DNA of 64,000 bases from contig NZ_JOAP01000008.1 in the NCBI RefSeq assembly GCF_000720475.1, positions 1-64,000 of the forward strand, written 5' to 3'. Position 1 is the stretch's first letter. Each line of letters opens with the position of its first letter. Under the pieces are notes generated by a model that was given only the letters and a program-made list of their open reading frames with translations, was not told the origin of the DNA and did not search any database. A program made the position numbers and the translations under genes. Below are positions 9,800 through 17,685 of this stretch, in pieces. The stretch is from Streptomyces aureocirculatus (GTDB lineage Bacteria > Actinomycetota > Actinomycetes > Streptomycetales > Streptomycetaceae).

Positions 9800-10008
9800 G
9801 CCAGGAATGCGTGCCAGGCGGGGGCGCCGAAAAGTACGGCGGGGCCGTGGGGGTTCTTGCTGTCCCGCACGGGGACGGTCACCTGGCGGTGGGCGGAGCC
9901 GACTTCGACGCACTGGCCACTGTCGTTGCCGCTGTAGCTGGATTTGCGCCACTCCGTGGAAGCCACGGCCTCAGCCCTGCCGACCCGTTGCTCACGATTG
10001 CTCTGCAT
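9784..10008 (-). CDS. DUF397 protein (WhiJ-system partner)
   Basis: A 74-residue protein with the DUF397 signature: WRKSSYSGNDSGQCVEV, then VRDSKNPHGPAVLF and a C-terminal WHAFLAYL. In Streptomyces such proteins are encoded next to XRE/DUF5753 regulators (WhiJ-like loci) and are thought to modulate them. Here it is the second gene of such a pair: its start overlaps the end of the upstream regulator by 17 bases. It faces the NarL regulator and overlaps its tail. Confidence 0.9.
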   Translation of the reverse strand: MQSNREQRVGRAEAVASTEWRKSSYSGNDSGQCVEVGSAHRQVTVPVRDSKNPHGPAVLFGAPAWHAFLAYLSR

Positions 10009-10819
10009 GCTCGTAATCGTCCGCCACGGAACTGATCAACGCAAGCGAGTCGTGGTGCGACAACGCGTCACCCAAGGCATGGTCATAGAGCGCTTGGCAG
10101 GAACGCACGACGCCCGGATTCTCCAGCACCCTGCCGGTGTTCAGCCCTTCTACGTAGGCAACAGGCGGCAAGTCCCCGAACCACAGGAGCGTCACGAAGC
10201 CATCAACGAGCGCGTGCGGTCCCACAGCAAACGGGAGGACGTGGACGCGGATGCGGCCGCTGGCACCCAGCTCGACGATGTGACGCAGTTGCTCGCACAT
10301 CACCTCTGGTCCCCCAACGGGCCGACGGAGCACCGCCTCGTCCAGCAGGAACCAGACCACGGGTGACTTGAAGTCATCGAAAACCTTGGCTCGCGCAAGT
10401 CGCGTGACGAGCAGCGCGTCACGCTCGTCCTCGCTCGCGGGAGGAAAACCTGATCGGAAGATCTCGTGCGCGTACGCCTTCGTCTGAAGCAGTCCTGGAA
10501 CAAGCTTGGGAGCGTACGTACGGATGACCGTGGCGTGCCGCTCCAACTCCAGCGCCTCCGCGAAGCTCTCAGCGACGCGCCCCTCTCCCCGCAGGGGGAG
10601 GAACCGAACCAACACACCCCCCGCCTCCAGAACATCATCCAACCGCTGCGCATCCTCGACCGTAGGTCGCCGCCTGCCCGCCTCGATGTGGGCGATGTGC
10701 GTACGGGACATGATCGCCCGCGCACTCAGCTCCTCCTGGGTGAGCCCCGCCCCCTCCCGCCGCGAACGCAGTTCCTCCCCGTACCGAAGTCGGGACTCGG
10801 GATTGTCCTCAATGGCCAC
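9992..10819 (-). CDS. XRE-family regulator with DUF5753 (WhiJ-like)
   Basis: A 275-residue DNA-binding protein. The N-terminal helix-turn-helix is LRSRREGAGLTQEELSARAIMSRTHIAHIEAGRRRPT. A DUF5753-type domain follows, with LVPGLLQTKAYAHEIFRSG and LLDEAVLRRPVGGPEVM. The start is the GTG at 10819, because GAGGAG lies seven bases upstream. This is the usual partner of the DUF397 protein that follows. Many paralogous pairs occur per Streptomyces genome, some acting in development and antibiotic control; the role of this one is unknown. The small gene at 10931 is divergent, so the 110-base gap holds both promoters. Confidence 0.92.
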   Translation of the reverse strand: MAIEDNPESRLRYGEELRSRREGAGLTQEELSARAIMSRTHIAHIEAGRRRPTVEDAQRLDDVLEAGGVLVRFLPLRGEGRVAESFAEALELERHATVIRTYAPKLVPGLLQTKAYAHEIFRSGFPPASEDERDALLVTRLARAKVFDDFKSPVVWFLLDEAVLRRPVGGPEVMCEQLRHIVELGASGRIRVHVLPFAVGPHALVDGFVTLLWFGDLPPVAYVEGLNTGRVLENPGVVRSCQALYDHALGDALSHHDSLALISSVADDYEHAEQS

Positions 10820-10930
10820 CGGCAAGCTCCTCACGTGCGAGAACAGTTGTCACCCCGCGCCTACTGGCGAGCGTAGCGACGCCGACCGCACAGTGTGACC
10901 GGAACGGCACACACAGCGAAAGGCGGCACC

Positions 10931-11173
10931 ATGGAGACGGCTGGGCAGCAGTTCACGCGGGGTGCGTACGTGGGGCACGCGCGGACGGACATCTACGGAC
11001 CGGGCAAGGTGCTGTCGGAGGACGGCGACCTCAGGAGGGTCCGCTTCACGCACTTCGTGGCGACGATCAAGGTGGAGGACCTGCGTCCGGCGACGCCGCT
11101 GGAGGAGAGCGAGATGAACACGTGGCTGTGCCGCAAGGCGGAACGGTACGGAAGCGACTGGCAACTGTCCTAG
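10931..11173 (+). CDS. Small conserved hypothetical protein
   Basis: An 80-residue protein with a compact beta-rich start (FTRGAYVGHARTDIYGPGKVL, reminiscent of a small SH3-like barrel) and a Trp-containing end (MNTWLCRKAERYGSDW). No family is recognised. The ATG at 10931 has AAAGGCGG at good spacing. It is divergent from the XRE/DUF397 pair. The stretch 11198-11223 after it contains an ACGGCC...GGCCGT inverted repeat that may act as a weak terminator. Confidence 0.6.
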   Translation: METAGQQFTRGAYVGHARTDIYGPGKVLSEDGDLRRVRFTHFVATIKVEDLRPATPLEESEMNTWLCRKAERYGSDWQLS

Positions 11174-11307
11174 GTACGGCACGGCACCGTAGTTGAGAGG
11201 GCAATAACGGCCGAAATAGGGCCGTATCGGGATCACGTCACGCGTCCTAGGCTGAGCCGCGGCGCACCGCAGGTGCGTGCCCGACCCGACGTTCCGGGAG
11301 GTCGACC

Positions 11308-12513
11308 GTGGCGGCACTGTCTGAGGGCATCTACCTCATCAAGAACGAGGCGAGCGGACTGTACGCGGGGGTGCAGCCGGGAGGAGGGGCGAAGCAGGGG
11401 GCGAAGGTACTGCTGGAGGAGCTGCACGCCGAAGGGGCGGAGCGGCACCGGCAGTTCTGGCACGTGAAGCCGCACAGCGCGAGGGAGGGTGCGTGGACGC
11501 TGCAGAACGTCCACAGCACCCTGCGCATGGACATCATGGTGAACAGGGGCAGGGCGGGCGCGGCGGTGCAGCAGTGCCCGCCGGAGTCCCGGGAGGACCT
11601 GCTGCTCACGCAGTTGTGGCGGCCCGAGCACATACTTGAGGACCGCTTCGTGTGGGTGAACGTGAACAGCGGCAAGCATCTGGCGGTGCGGGGTGACCGC
11701 CTGGAGGCGAACGCCGAGCTGGAGCAGGCGGAGCCGAAGGTGGAGGACGACCGGGGCACGCAGGTGTGGGCACTGGAGCGGGCGGAGCCCCGGGGCGAGT
11801 CGAAGGCGTTCGACGCGCTTACGGCACGGGTGGTGTCGCCAGGCACCCTGGCGACGCCGGGGAACGTGATCACGTCGGCGCTCAAGAGCATCCTGGACGC
11901 GGGCGGCGGCGTCTTCGAGACGATGGCGAAGACGGTGCCCGACCCCAGGGCGCCATATCTGCGCTTCGACGGCTTCCGCGGGGACGAGTTCATCCGCTTC
12001 TCGCCGCGGCTCGGCATCGAGTCGGGCCCGAAGAAGATCAGCGAGCAGTTCCCGCAGTTGCCTACGGGGTTCTCCCGTAAGGAGGACGTCCTGAACGCCC
12101 GCAAGGGCAGCAGCAATACGCATGCCGCGGTGATCCACGACGGGTTGGTGGAGTTCTCGGAGCGCTCGGCGAGCCGGACGTCGCTCTCGCTGGTGACGGA
12201 CGAGACGGAGCACCGGCCGATCAGGGCGGCGACCACGGCCGACACCAAGGGCGAGAAGATCGCGCTGTTCTACGACGAGGGCGCGAAGCTGCTCGATCCG
12301 CGGGGCAACTACGTCGGGGAGTTCCGCCTGGAGCACGCGCCCGCCGACTTCCTGACCGGCGTCGACACCGTCACCTCGGCGCCCTTCGACGACGACATGC
12401 ACTTCTTCCTCGTGAAGGGCGACGAGTTCGTGATCGTCAGCGCGGGCAAGCTGGTCCAGGGCGCGACCAAGCTCACCGACGCCTATCCCTTCCTCGGCGG
12501 GGTGTGGATGTAG
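11308..12513 (+). CDS. Ricin-type beta-trefoil lectin with C-terminal hemopexin-like repeats
   Basis: A 401-residue protein without a signal peptide. Residues about 1-160 show beta-trefoil features: GIYLIKNEASGLYAGV, FWHVKP and VWVNVNSGKHLAV with alternating QxW-like positions. The C-terminal half has hemopexin-type repeats, for example YLRFDGFRGDEFIRFS, then VDTVTSAPFDDDMHFFLVKG with DEFVIVSAG. The combination suggests glycan or protein binding, perhaps in a toxin-like or storage role, but catalytic residues are not seen. The GTG start at 11308 has GGAGG at about seven bases. It stands alone, followed closely by a truncated hydrolase on the other strand. Confidence 0.7.
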   Translation: MAALSEGIYLIKNEASGLYAGVQPGGGAKQGAKVLLEELHAEGAERHRQFWHVKPHSAREGAWTLQNVHSTLRMDIMVNRGRAGAAVQQCPPESREDLLLTQLWRPEHILEDRFVWVNVNSGKHLAVRGDRLEANAELEQAEPKVEDDRGTQVWALERAEPRGESKAFDALTARVVSPGTLATPGNVITSALKSILDAGGGVFETMAKTVPDPRAPYLRFDGFRGDEFIRFSPRLGIESGPKKISEQFPQLPTGFSRKEDVLNARKGSSNTHAAVIHDGLVEFSERSASRTSLSLVTDETEHRPIRAATTADTKGEKIALFYDEGAKLLDPRGNYVGEFRLEHAPADFLTGVDTVTSAPFDDDMHFFLVKGDEFVIVSAGKLVQGATKLTDAYPFLGGVWM

Positions 12514-12531
12514 CGGCCGGGCACGGCGGGG

Positions 12532-12918
12532 TCAGCCCACCTGCCGCAGCCAGTCCACCAGGATCTCGTTGACCTCCTCGGCCCGCTCCTGCTGCACCCA
12601 GTGCCCACAGCCCTTGAGGATCTGGGAGGAGATTAGGCCGGGGAGGGTCACGGGGTAGGCGTCGAGGGCGCCGGCGAGCCACGTGAGGGACGGGTCGAGT
12701 GCGCCCGCCACGAACAGGGAGGGGCGGGTGAGGGGGGTGCCGTCCCAGGCGGCGAGGTCGGCCCAGTCGCGGTCCATGTTGCGGTACCTGGCGAGCGGGC
12801 CGCTCATGCCGCCGCGCTCGAACTCGGCGGCGTACACGTCCAGGTCCGCCTCCGACAGCCACTCCGGGAGGCGTCCGTCCCGGGGCGTGCGGTCGGACAT
12901 CCGGCCGCCCCGGGGCAC
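12532..12918 (-). pseudogene. Truncated alpha/beta-hydrolase (epoxide hydrolase C-terminal fragment)
   Basis: About 125 residues matching only the last third of epoxide hydrolase-like proteins: LSEADLDVYAAEFERGGMSG, then ARYRNMDRDW, LFVAGALD with the late acid, and GCGHWVQQERAEEVN with the catalytic His. The nucleophile elbow and N-terminal half are missing. Upstream the sequence passes into the interspersed hairpin repeats at 13.0 kb, so the 5' part appears to have been deleted there. It is probably not functional. Confidence 0.75.
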
Positions 12919-13029
12919 GAAGTGCAGGGCGGGCGCGTCCGGGGGGGACTTGCCCGCTTCCCCCGGCTTGTTGCCGTTCCGGCAAACCCGCGGACGCGAC
13001 TGCGTGCCTGCTCGGCAGAGTCGTCTGCG

Positions 13030-13450
13030 GCTTGTCGCCCGCTGAGCGCGCAGTTCCCCGCGCCCCTAACGGGGCGCACACCCGCCGGGAGCTTTCAGGG
13101 GCGCGGGGAACGGCGCGACCAGCCACAACAAACCCGCAGACGCATCTGCGGGGCCGCTCAGCAGACGCGACTGCCGCTTGTCGTGCGCTGAGCGCGCAGT
13201 TCCCCGCGCCCCTGACGGGGCGCACACCTGCCGGGAGTTTTTAGGGGCGCGGGGAACTGCGCGACCAGCCACAACAAATCCGCAGACGCATCTGCGAGGC
13301 CACCCGGCAGACGCGACCGCCGCTCGTCGTGCGCTGAGCGCGCAGTTCCCCGCGCCCCTAACGGGACGCACACCTGCCGGGAGTTTTTAGGGGCGCGGGG
13401 AACTGCGCGACCAGCCACAGCAAAGCCGCAGACGCATCTGCGAAGCCGCC
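13030..13450. repeat. Three tandem copies of a Streptomyces interspersed hairpin repeat (~150 bp)
   Basis: Three units of about 150 bases, each containing cgcagttccccgcgcccc and its inverse ggggcgcggggaactgcg, joined by a conserved linker with cgcagacgcatctgcg. The arms can form long stems. The same family recurs at 23.64-23.95 kb in the other relative order. Such elements are common in Streptomyces between convergent or tandem genes and may terminate transcription or serve as recombination substrates. Confidence 0.85.
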
Positions 13451-13550
13451 CGGCAGACGGGTGGGGCGCGCCCCGGGTAACTGCCGGGTCGCGCCCCACC
13501 ACTTGACGGTCGACCGGCCCCGCCGGGGGTGGAGGCCGGTCGGACCGGGA

Positions 13551-14912
13551 TCAGGTCTGCTGAGGCCGCGCCGGCGGCAGCAGGAGGGCGAACACCGCGC
13601 CGAGCAGCGGAAGGATCGCGAGCCAGGCCAGCGCACTGGTGATCTGCATGTGCTCGGAGAGCGTTCCGGCGGCAGCGGAGCCAATACCGCCGCCCACGAA
13701 GAACAGCAGGTTCAGGACCCCCATGGCCCCCCCGCGCTGAAGGGGTTCGAGGCGACTGGAGAGCACCGCGGTGGCCACGACCTGCGTGACCGCGAACGTC
13801 GCCATCCCCATCGACGTACCGATCAGCATGACGACGATGCCCCCCTCGACGAACCCCACGATCGCGAGGAACACCGCGGAGCTGAGAGCGACCCCCGCCA
13901 ACAGGAAGCTGCCCCCCTTGGTGAACGTGAGCTTGCTCGCGAGGCGAGAGCACACCGCGCCGACAACCGCCCCGGGCAACAGCCAGGCCCCGATCTTGAA
14001 CACGCCCCAGCCGTACTGCACGGCGAGGATCTGCGGCACCGCGTACATCGCGGCGAAAAGCCCCGCGTACCCCCCGAGCCCCACCACGGCGGCGATCAGG
14101 AACGTGCGGTCGGTCGCCAGGGGCTTGGGCACGAACCCGTCGGGCCGCCGGTTGATGTGGAGGAAGAGGCCCACCACGGACACCAGCAACAGCACCGCCA
14201 GGACGACCACCAGCGGCGTCGCGAGGTCGAGCGTAGAGGCCTGGATGAGCAGCAGCAGCGAGGTCGCACCCGTACCGAGGAGGGTGCCGCCGACGAGGTC
14301 GACGGCCCTGCCGAAGCCGGGCCTCGTGGCCGCGAGCTTCAGGCAGAAGGGCACCACGAGCAGGGACAGCGCGGGCAGCACGAGGGTGACCCGCCAGTGC
14401 CACCAGTCGGTCACCATGCCGCCCGCGAGGGTGGCGCTGGAGGAGAACAGGGCCATGGTCGCGCCGAAGATCGCGAGGATCTTGGGCCGGACGGCGGGCG
14501 CGGACGCGGACGCGAGGGTCAGGGCGCTGGACGTGATGGCGCCGGAACCCGCGGCCTGCACGAACCGCCCCGCGATCAGCAGCCCGAACTCGGACGCGAC
14601 CAGGATCAGGACCGCCCCCAGGGCAAGGAGCGCCGAACCGGCGAGAACCGTGTTGCGCACCCCCCATTTCTCCGAGAGCCGCCCGAAGACCGCGGTGCCC
14701 ACGCCGAGCGCGAGGGCGTGCGAGGTGAGGACCCAGGCGGCGACGGCCGGCCGGACCTCCATCGCCATGGCGACATCGGGCAGCGCCACACCCGCGGCGG
14801 TGACACCGAAGATCACCGGGCCGAACAGGGCGCCGAGGCGGAGCCCGATCAGCCCCGCACCCGGTGAGGCCCCCGGCTGCGCCCGCACCGCGTCGTCCGT
14901 CGTCATCGACAC
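13551..14912 (-). CDS. MFS drug-efflux transporter, DHA2 (14-helix) type
   Basis: An integral membrane exporter of about 453 residues with 13-14 hydrophobic segments. The first helix is followed by VALPDVAMAMEVRPAVAAWVLTSHALAL (the DHA2 helix 1-2 signature). The motif A-like loop GRLSEKWGVRNTVL and the motif C region VTDWWHWRVTLVLPA are present. The GTG at 14912 is preceded by GGGGAG at seven bases; the ATG at 14906 and the ATG at 14927 are alternatives. The gene lies at the left edge of the biosynthetic cluster on the same strand as the flavin oxidase upstream, with a 68-base gap. It probably exports the product or provides self-resistance; this is inference from context. Confidence 0.88.
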   Translation of the reverse strand: MSMTTDDAVRAQPGASPGAGLIGLRLGALFGPVIFGVTAAGVALPDVAMAMEVRPAVAAWVLTSHALALGVGTAVFGRLSEKWGVRNTVLAGSALLALGAVLILVASEFGLLIAGRFVQAAGSGAITSSALTLASASAPAVRPKILAIFGATMALFSSSATLAGGMVTDWWHWRVTLVLPALSLLVVPFCLKLAATRPGFGRAVDLVGGTLLGTGATSLLLLIQASTLDLATPLVVVLAVLLLVSVVGLFLHINRRPDGFVPKPLATDRTFLIAAVVGLGGYAGLFAAMYAVPQILAVQYGWGVFKIGAWLLPGAVVGAVCSRLASKLTFTKGGSFLLAGVALSSAVFLAIVGFVEGGIVVMLIGTSMGMATFAVTQVVATAVLSSRLEPLQRGGAMGVLNLLFFVGGGIGSAAAGTLSEHMQITSALAWLAILPLLGAVFALLLPPARPQQT

Positions 14913-14980
14913 TGTCGTTCTCCCCATCCTCCGGACCCCGAGGGTCCACGTGGTCCTCTGGTCTGTGGCCCCGCCGGGCG

Positions 14981-16348
14981 TCAGACGCCCGTGCGCGGCG
15001 GGATGTTGTGGTTGAACCGGAAGAGGTTGTCCGGGTCGTACCGGGTCTTGATGTCGCGCAGCCGCGCGTACGTCCCGGCGCCGTAGCCCTCCTCGGCGAG
15101 GCCGCCCGTCTCCGCGCCCGCGAGGAAGTTGAGGTAGCGGCGGCCCGTGGTCCAGGACGCCATGCCGTCCACGACCTGCGCGGGGCGCGCGCCGGGACCG
15201 GGCAGGGCGAGCGTGGACAGACAGAACGCGGCGTCCCTGTGGTCGACGGCGCTCGGCACGGCGGGCGGTCGCGCCATGGCGCCGCCCAGGTGCCGCAGCT
15301 CGACCACGAGGTCCACGCAGCCGCTCTCGGGCCCGGCGAGGGCGAGCAGTTCGGCCACCGCGTCGTCGCCGAGCCCGCGCAGCATGACCGAGCGCTCGTG
15401 GTACGGGATCGGGAACGCCGGGTCGTTGTGGATGTCCGCGCAGCGCGTGTACGGCATCTCCGCGAGCGTGTCCACCATCGCGGGGGCGATCTCCCGCAGC
15501 GGTTTGACCAGGCGCTCCCCCTCGTCACCGGGTCCCAGGTGCACCACGCGTACGTGGGCGACGAGCTTGCCCCGCAGGAACGGGGGGATCGGCTCCATGT
15601 CCGGCATCCGCATCAGCGCCAGCGAGGACGACATCTCCTCCGGCACCGTCTCGACCCACGACCGCCAGTTGTGCAGCACGTCCGCACTCGCCTCGCCGGG
15701 GAAGAAGAGGCCGCCGCCGTAGATCCGCGTGACCGGTACGAGCCCGAACTCGATCGCGGTCACCACCCCGAAGTTGCCCTTGCCGCCGCGCAGCGCCCAG
15801 AACAGGTCCTCGTTCCGCTCCGCCGTCGCGATCCGCAACCTGGCGTCGGCGGTGACCACTTCGAGCGCGGTGACGTGGTCGGCGGCGAAGCCGTACTTGC
15901 GCGACATCAGGGCGAGGCCGCCACCGAGCGTGTAGCCGACCACACCCACGAGCGGCGACGAGCCGTTGAGGGGCGCGAGGCCGTGCGCGGCGGCCGTCTC
16001 GATCACGTGCTGCCACTGCGCCCCGGCCCCGGCACGGGCGATCCGGGCGCCGGGGTCGATGGACACATCGGTCATCCGGCGGGTGTTCAGGAGCAGTCCG
16101 GTGTCCTCGGCAGCGGCCGACGGACCGTGGCCGGTGGCCTGCACCGCCATCGGTATGACAGCCCCGGCCGCGAAGTCGACGACTTCCCGTACCTCAAGGG
16201 CGTCCCGCACGCCTACGGCGATCGCGGGCCGGTGCTCCACGATCCGGTTGAACCCCGCGACCTCGGCCGCGTAGCCCTCGTCGTCCGGTCCGAGTACCGG
16301 TCCGGTGACGCGCTCCACAAGGCGTCGTGCCACTGCGGATTCGTCCAT
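14981..16348 (-). CDS. FAD-linked oxidase, BBE-like (first paralog)
   Basis: A 455-residue flavoprotein of the PCMH/berberine-bridge family. The FAD-binding half has VQATGHGPSAA, whose His should carry the 8-alpha-histidyl FAD. GYTLGGGLALMSRKYG and LRGGKGNFGVVTAIEF follow. The C-terminal BBE motif is YDPDNLFRFNHNIPP. The segment before GYTLGGG reads NGSSPLVGVV and lacks the Cys that forms the second flavin bond in bicovalent members. A second, clearly related copy lies at 22085-23521. Such enzymes oxidise phenols, alcohols or amines. In this cluster the substrate could be the aminohydroxybenzoate or vinylphenol part, which is inference. The gene runs divergently from nothing nearby; MarR follows upstream on the same strand. 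Confidence 0.88.
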   Translation of the reverse strand: MDESAVARRLVERVTGPVLGPDDEGYAAEVAGFNRIVEHRPAIAVGVRDALEVREVVDFAAGAVIPMAVQATGHGPSAAAEDTGLLLNTRRMTDVSIDPGARIARAGAGAQWQHVIETAAAHGLAPLNGSSPLVGVVGYTLGGGLALMSRKYGFAADHVTALEVVTADARLRIATAERNEDLFWALRGGKGNFGVVTAIEFGLVPVTRIYGGGLFFPGEASADVLHNWRSWVETVPEEMSSSLALMRMPDMEPIPPFLRGKLVAHVRVVHLGPGDEGERLVKPLREIAPAMVDTLAEMPYTRCADIHNDPAFPIPYHERSVMLRGLGDDAVAELLALAGPESGCVDLVVELRHLGGAMARPPAVPSAVDHRDAAFCLSTLALPGPGARPAQVVDGMASWTTGRRYLNFLAGAETGGLAEEGYGAGTYARLRDIKTRYDPDNLFRFNHNIPPRTGV

Positions 16349-16529
16349 GTATCAGCCCTCCAAGCCCACCCCAACTCGGGTCGCTGATCACACTCCCAGC
16401 GGGCACCGCCCCGACCTATCCCCCCTTTGAGGGGAGTCGGGATACCCCCTCTTTGCGGGGGGGGTACCCCGGGGGTTCTGCGGGAGGGGCGTCCCGGGGG
16501 CGTCTCGGCGCGGGGGGCCTCGGAGGCGG

Positions 16530-16982
16530 TCAGGAGGTCGGCCGCCCCGGCATGTCGCCCACCGTCCGCAGCATCCCGACCAAGTCCTTCAACTGCCGTT
16601 CCCCCAACAGCTCCTCCACCTGGATGAACAGCGCGCGGGCCTCCGCACCCGCCGTGGCGAGGCGCTCCCTGCCCGCCTCGGTGAGCGTGACGATGCGACG
16701 CCTGCGGTTGGCCGGATCGATCTCCTTGGTGACCAGGCCGAGGGCTTCGAGGCGGTCCAGGAGCGGGGTGAGCGTGGACCGGTCGATCGCGGTCAGCGCG
16801 CCGAGCGCGGACTGGTCGAGGCTGCCGTTGTCGTCCAGGACGAGCAGCACCGCGAACTGCGGATTGGTCAGATCCGGTATGCGCTGCTGCCACATGACCG
16901 TCCACGCCTGGGCGGCCCGGCGGAGCTGATGCGGTAGCGCCTCGTCCAGATGTGGTCGGCGGCGGGGGCTTGTGCTCGTCAT
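16530..16982 (-). CDS. MarR-family regulator
   Basis: A 150-residue winged-helix regulator. It reads LRRAAQAWTVMWQQRIPDLTNPQFAVLLVL, then the recognition helix DQSALGALTAIDRSTLTPLLDRLEALGLV and the wing DPANRRRRIVTLTEAG, all typical of MarR. It is divergent from ubiX with 55 bases between the starts, and that gap carries a direct repeat TATTC(A/C)GTAC. The likely role is repression of ubiX-ubiD, relieved by a phenolic acid such as p-coumarate. MarR-type control of phenolic acid decarboxylases is well known; here it is inference from position. Confidence 0.9.
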   Translation of the reverse strand: MTSTSPRRRPHLDEALPHQLRRAAQAWTVMWQQRIPDLTNPQFAVLLVLDDNGSLDQSALGALTAIDRSTLTPLLDRLEALGLVTKEIDPANRRRRIVTLTEAGRERLATAGAEARALFIQVEELLGERQLKDLVGMLRTVGDMPGRPTS

Positions 16983-16992
16983 GACGGCAGTG

Positions 16993-17017
16993 TATTCAGT
17001 ACAAGGATATTCCGTAC
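16993..17017. promoter_or_regulatory. Candidate MarR operator in the marR-ubiX divergent promoter
   Basis: Two copies of TATTC(A/C)GTAC, at 16993-17002 and 17008-17017, have a period of 15 bases. They lie in the only gap between the divergent marR and ubiX starts. The location and duplication suggest regulator binding sites overlapping both promoters. No experimental support is available from sequence alone. Confidence 0.5.
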
Positions 17018-17037
17018 ACGGAAGATTGGGGGCCCCG

Positions 17038-17685
17038 ATGCGGCTGATCGTGGGGATGACCGGCGCCACCGGCGCGATCCTCGGCGTCCGACTGCTCACC
17101 GAGCTGCGCAGGCACCCCGACGTGGAGACGCACCTGGTGCTCACCCGCTGGGCCCGCGCCACGGTGGAGCTTGAGACGGGACTGAACGCGCGCCAGGTGA
17201 CCGCGCTCGCGGACGTCGCCCACTCCCCCGGCGACCAGGGGGCGTCGATCTCCTCGGGCTCCTTCCGCGCCGACGGCATGGTGATCGTCCCGTGCAGCAT
17301 GAAGACGCTCGCCGGTATCCGCACCGGGTACGCGGAGGGGCTCGTGGCCCGCGCGGCGGACGTCACGCTCAAGGAGCGGCGCCGCCTCGTCCTCGTACCG
17401 CGTGAGACGCCGCTCAGCGAGATCCACCTGGAGAACATGCTCGCCCTCGCGCGCATGGGCGCGGCGATCGTGCCGCCCATGCCCGCCTTCTACAACCACC
17501 CCGCCTCGGTGGACGACATCGTCGACCACATCGTGACCCGGGTCCTCGACCAGTTCGGGATCGAGGTCGCGGGGGCGCGCCGCTGGGAGGGCCTGCCCCG
17601 GGGCGCGGCCGCGACCCCGGTGCCCCCTGCCGCCCCCCTTGCCCCCGTAGCCCCGGGCATGGACCGAAGGAGCGTACGTTCATGA
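17038..17685 (+). CDS. ubiX: UbiX-type flavin prenyltransferase
   Basis: A 215-residue enzyme that prenylates FMN to make the prFMN cofactor of UbiD decarboxylases. It reads MRLIVGMTGATGAILGVRLL (flavin-binding Rossmann start). SSGSF and DGMVIVPCSMKTLAGI match the phosphate and prenyl-binding region, RRRLVLVPRETPLSEIHLENM is conserved, and FYNHP follows. The length is normal apart from a Pro/Ala-rich tail of about 25 residues. Its stop overlaps the ubiD start as ATGA, a tight coupling that fits cofactor supply. GGAAG and GGGGG precede the ATG at 17038. Confidence 0.93.
   Translation: MRLIVGMTGATGAILGVRLLTELRRHPDVETHLVLTRWARATVELETGLNARQVTALADVAHSPGDQGASISSGSFRADGMVIVPCSMKTLAGIRTGYAEGLVARAADVTLKERRRLVLVPRETPLSEIHLENMLALARMGAAIVPPMPAFYNHPASVDDIVDHIVTRVLDQFGIEVAGARRWEGLPRGAAATPVPPAAPLAPVAPGMDRRSVRS

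Noticed and set aside
13030..13450. CRISPR array (regular repeats near 13 kb)
   Set aside because: Units are ~150 bp with internal inverted arms and near-identical linkers, not short repeats with unique spacers, and no cas genes are present.
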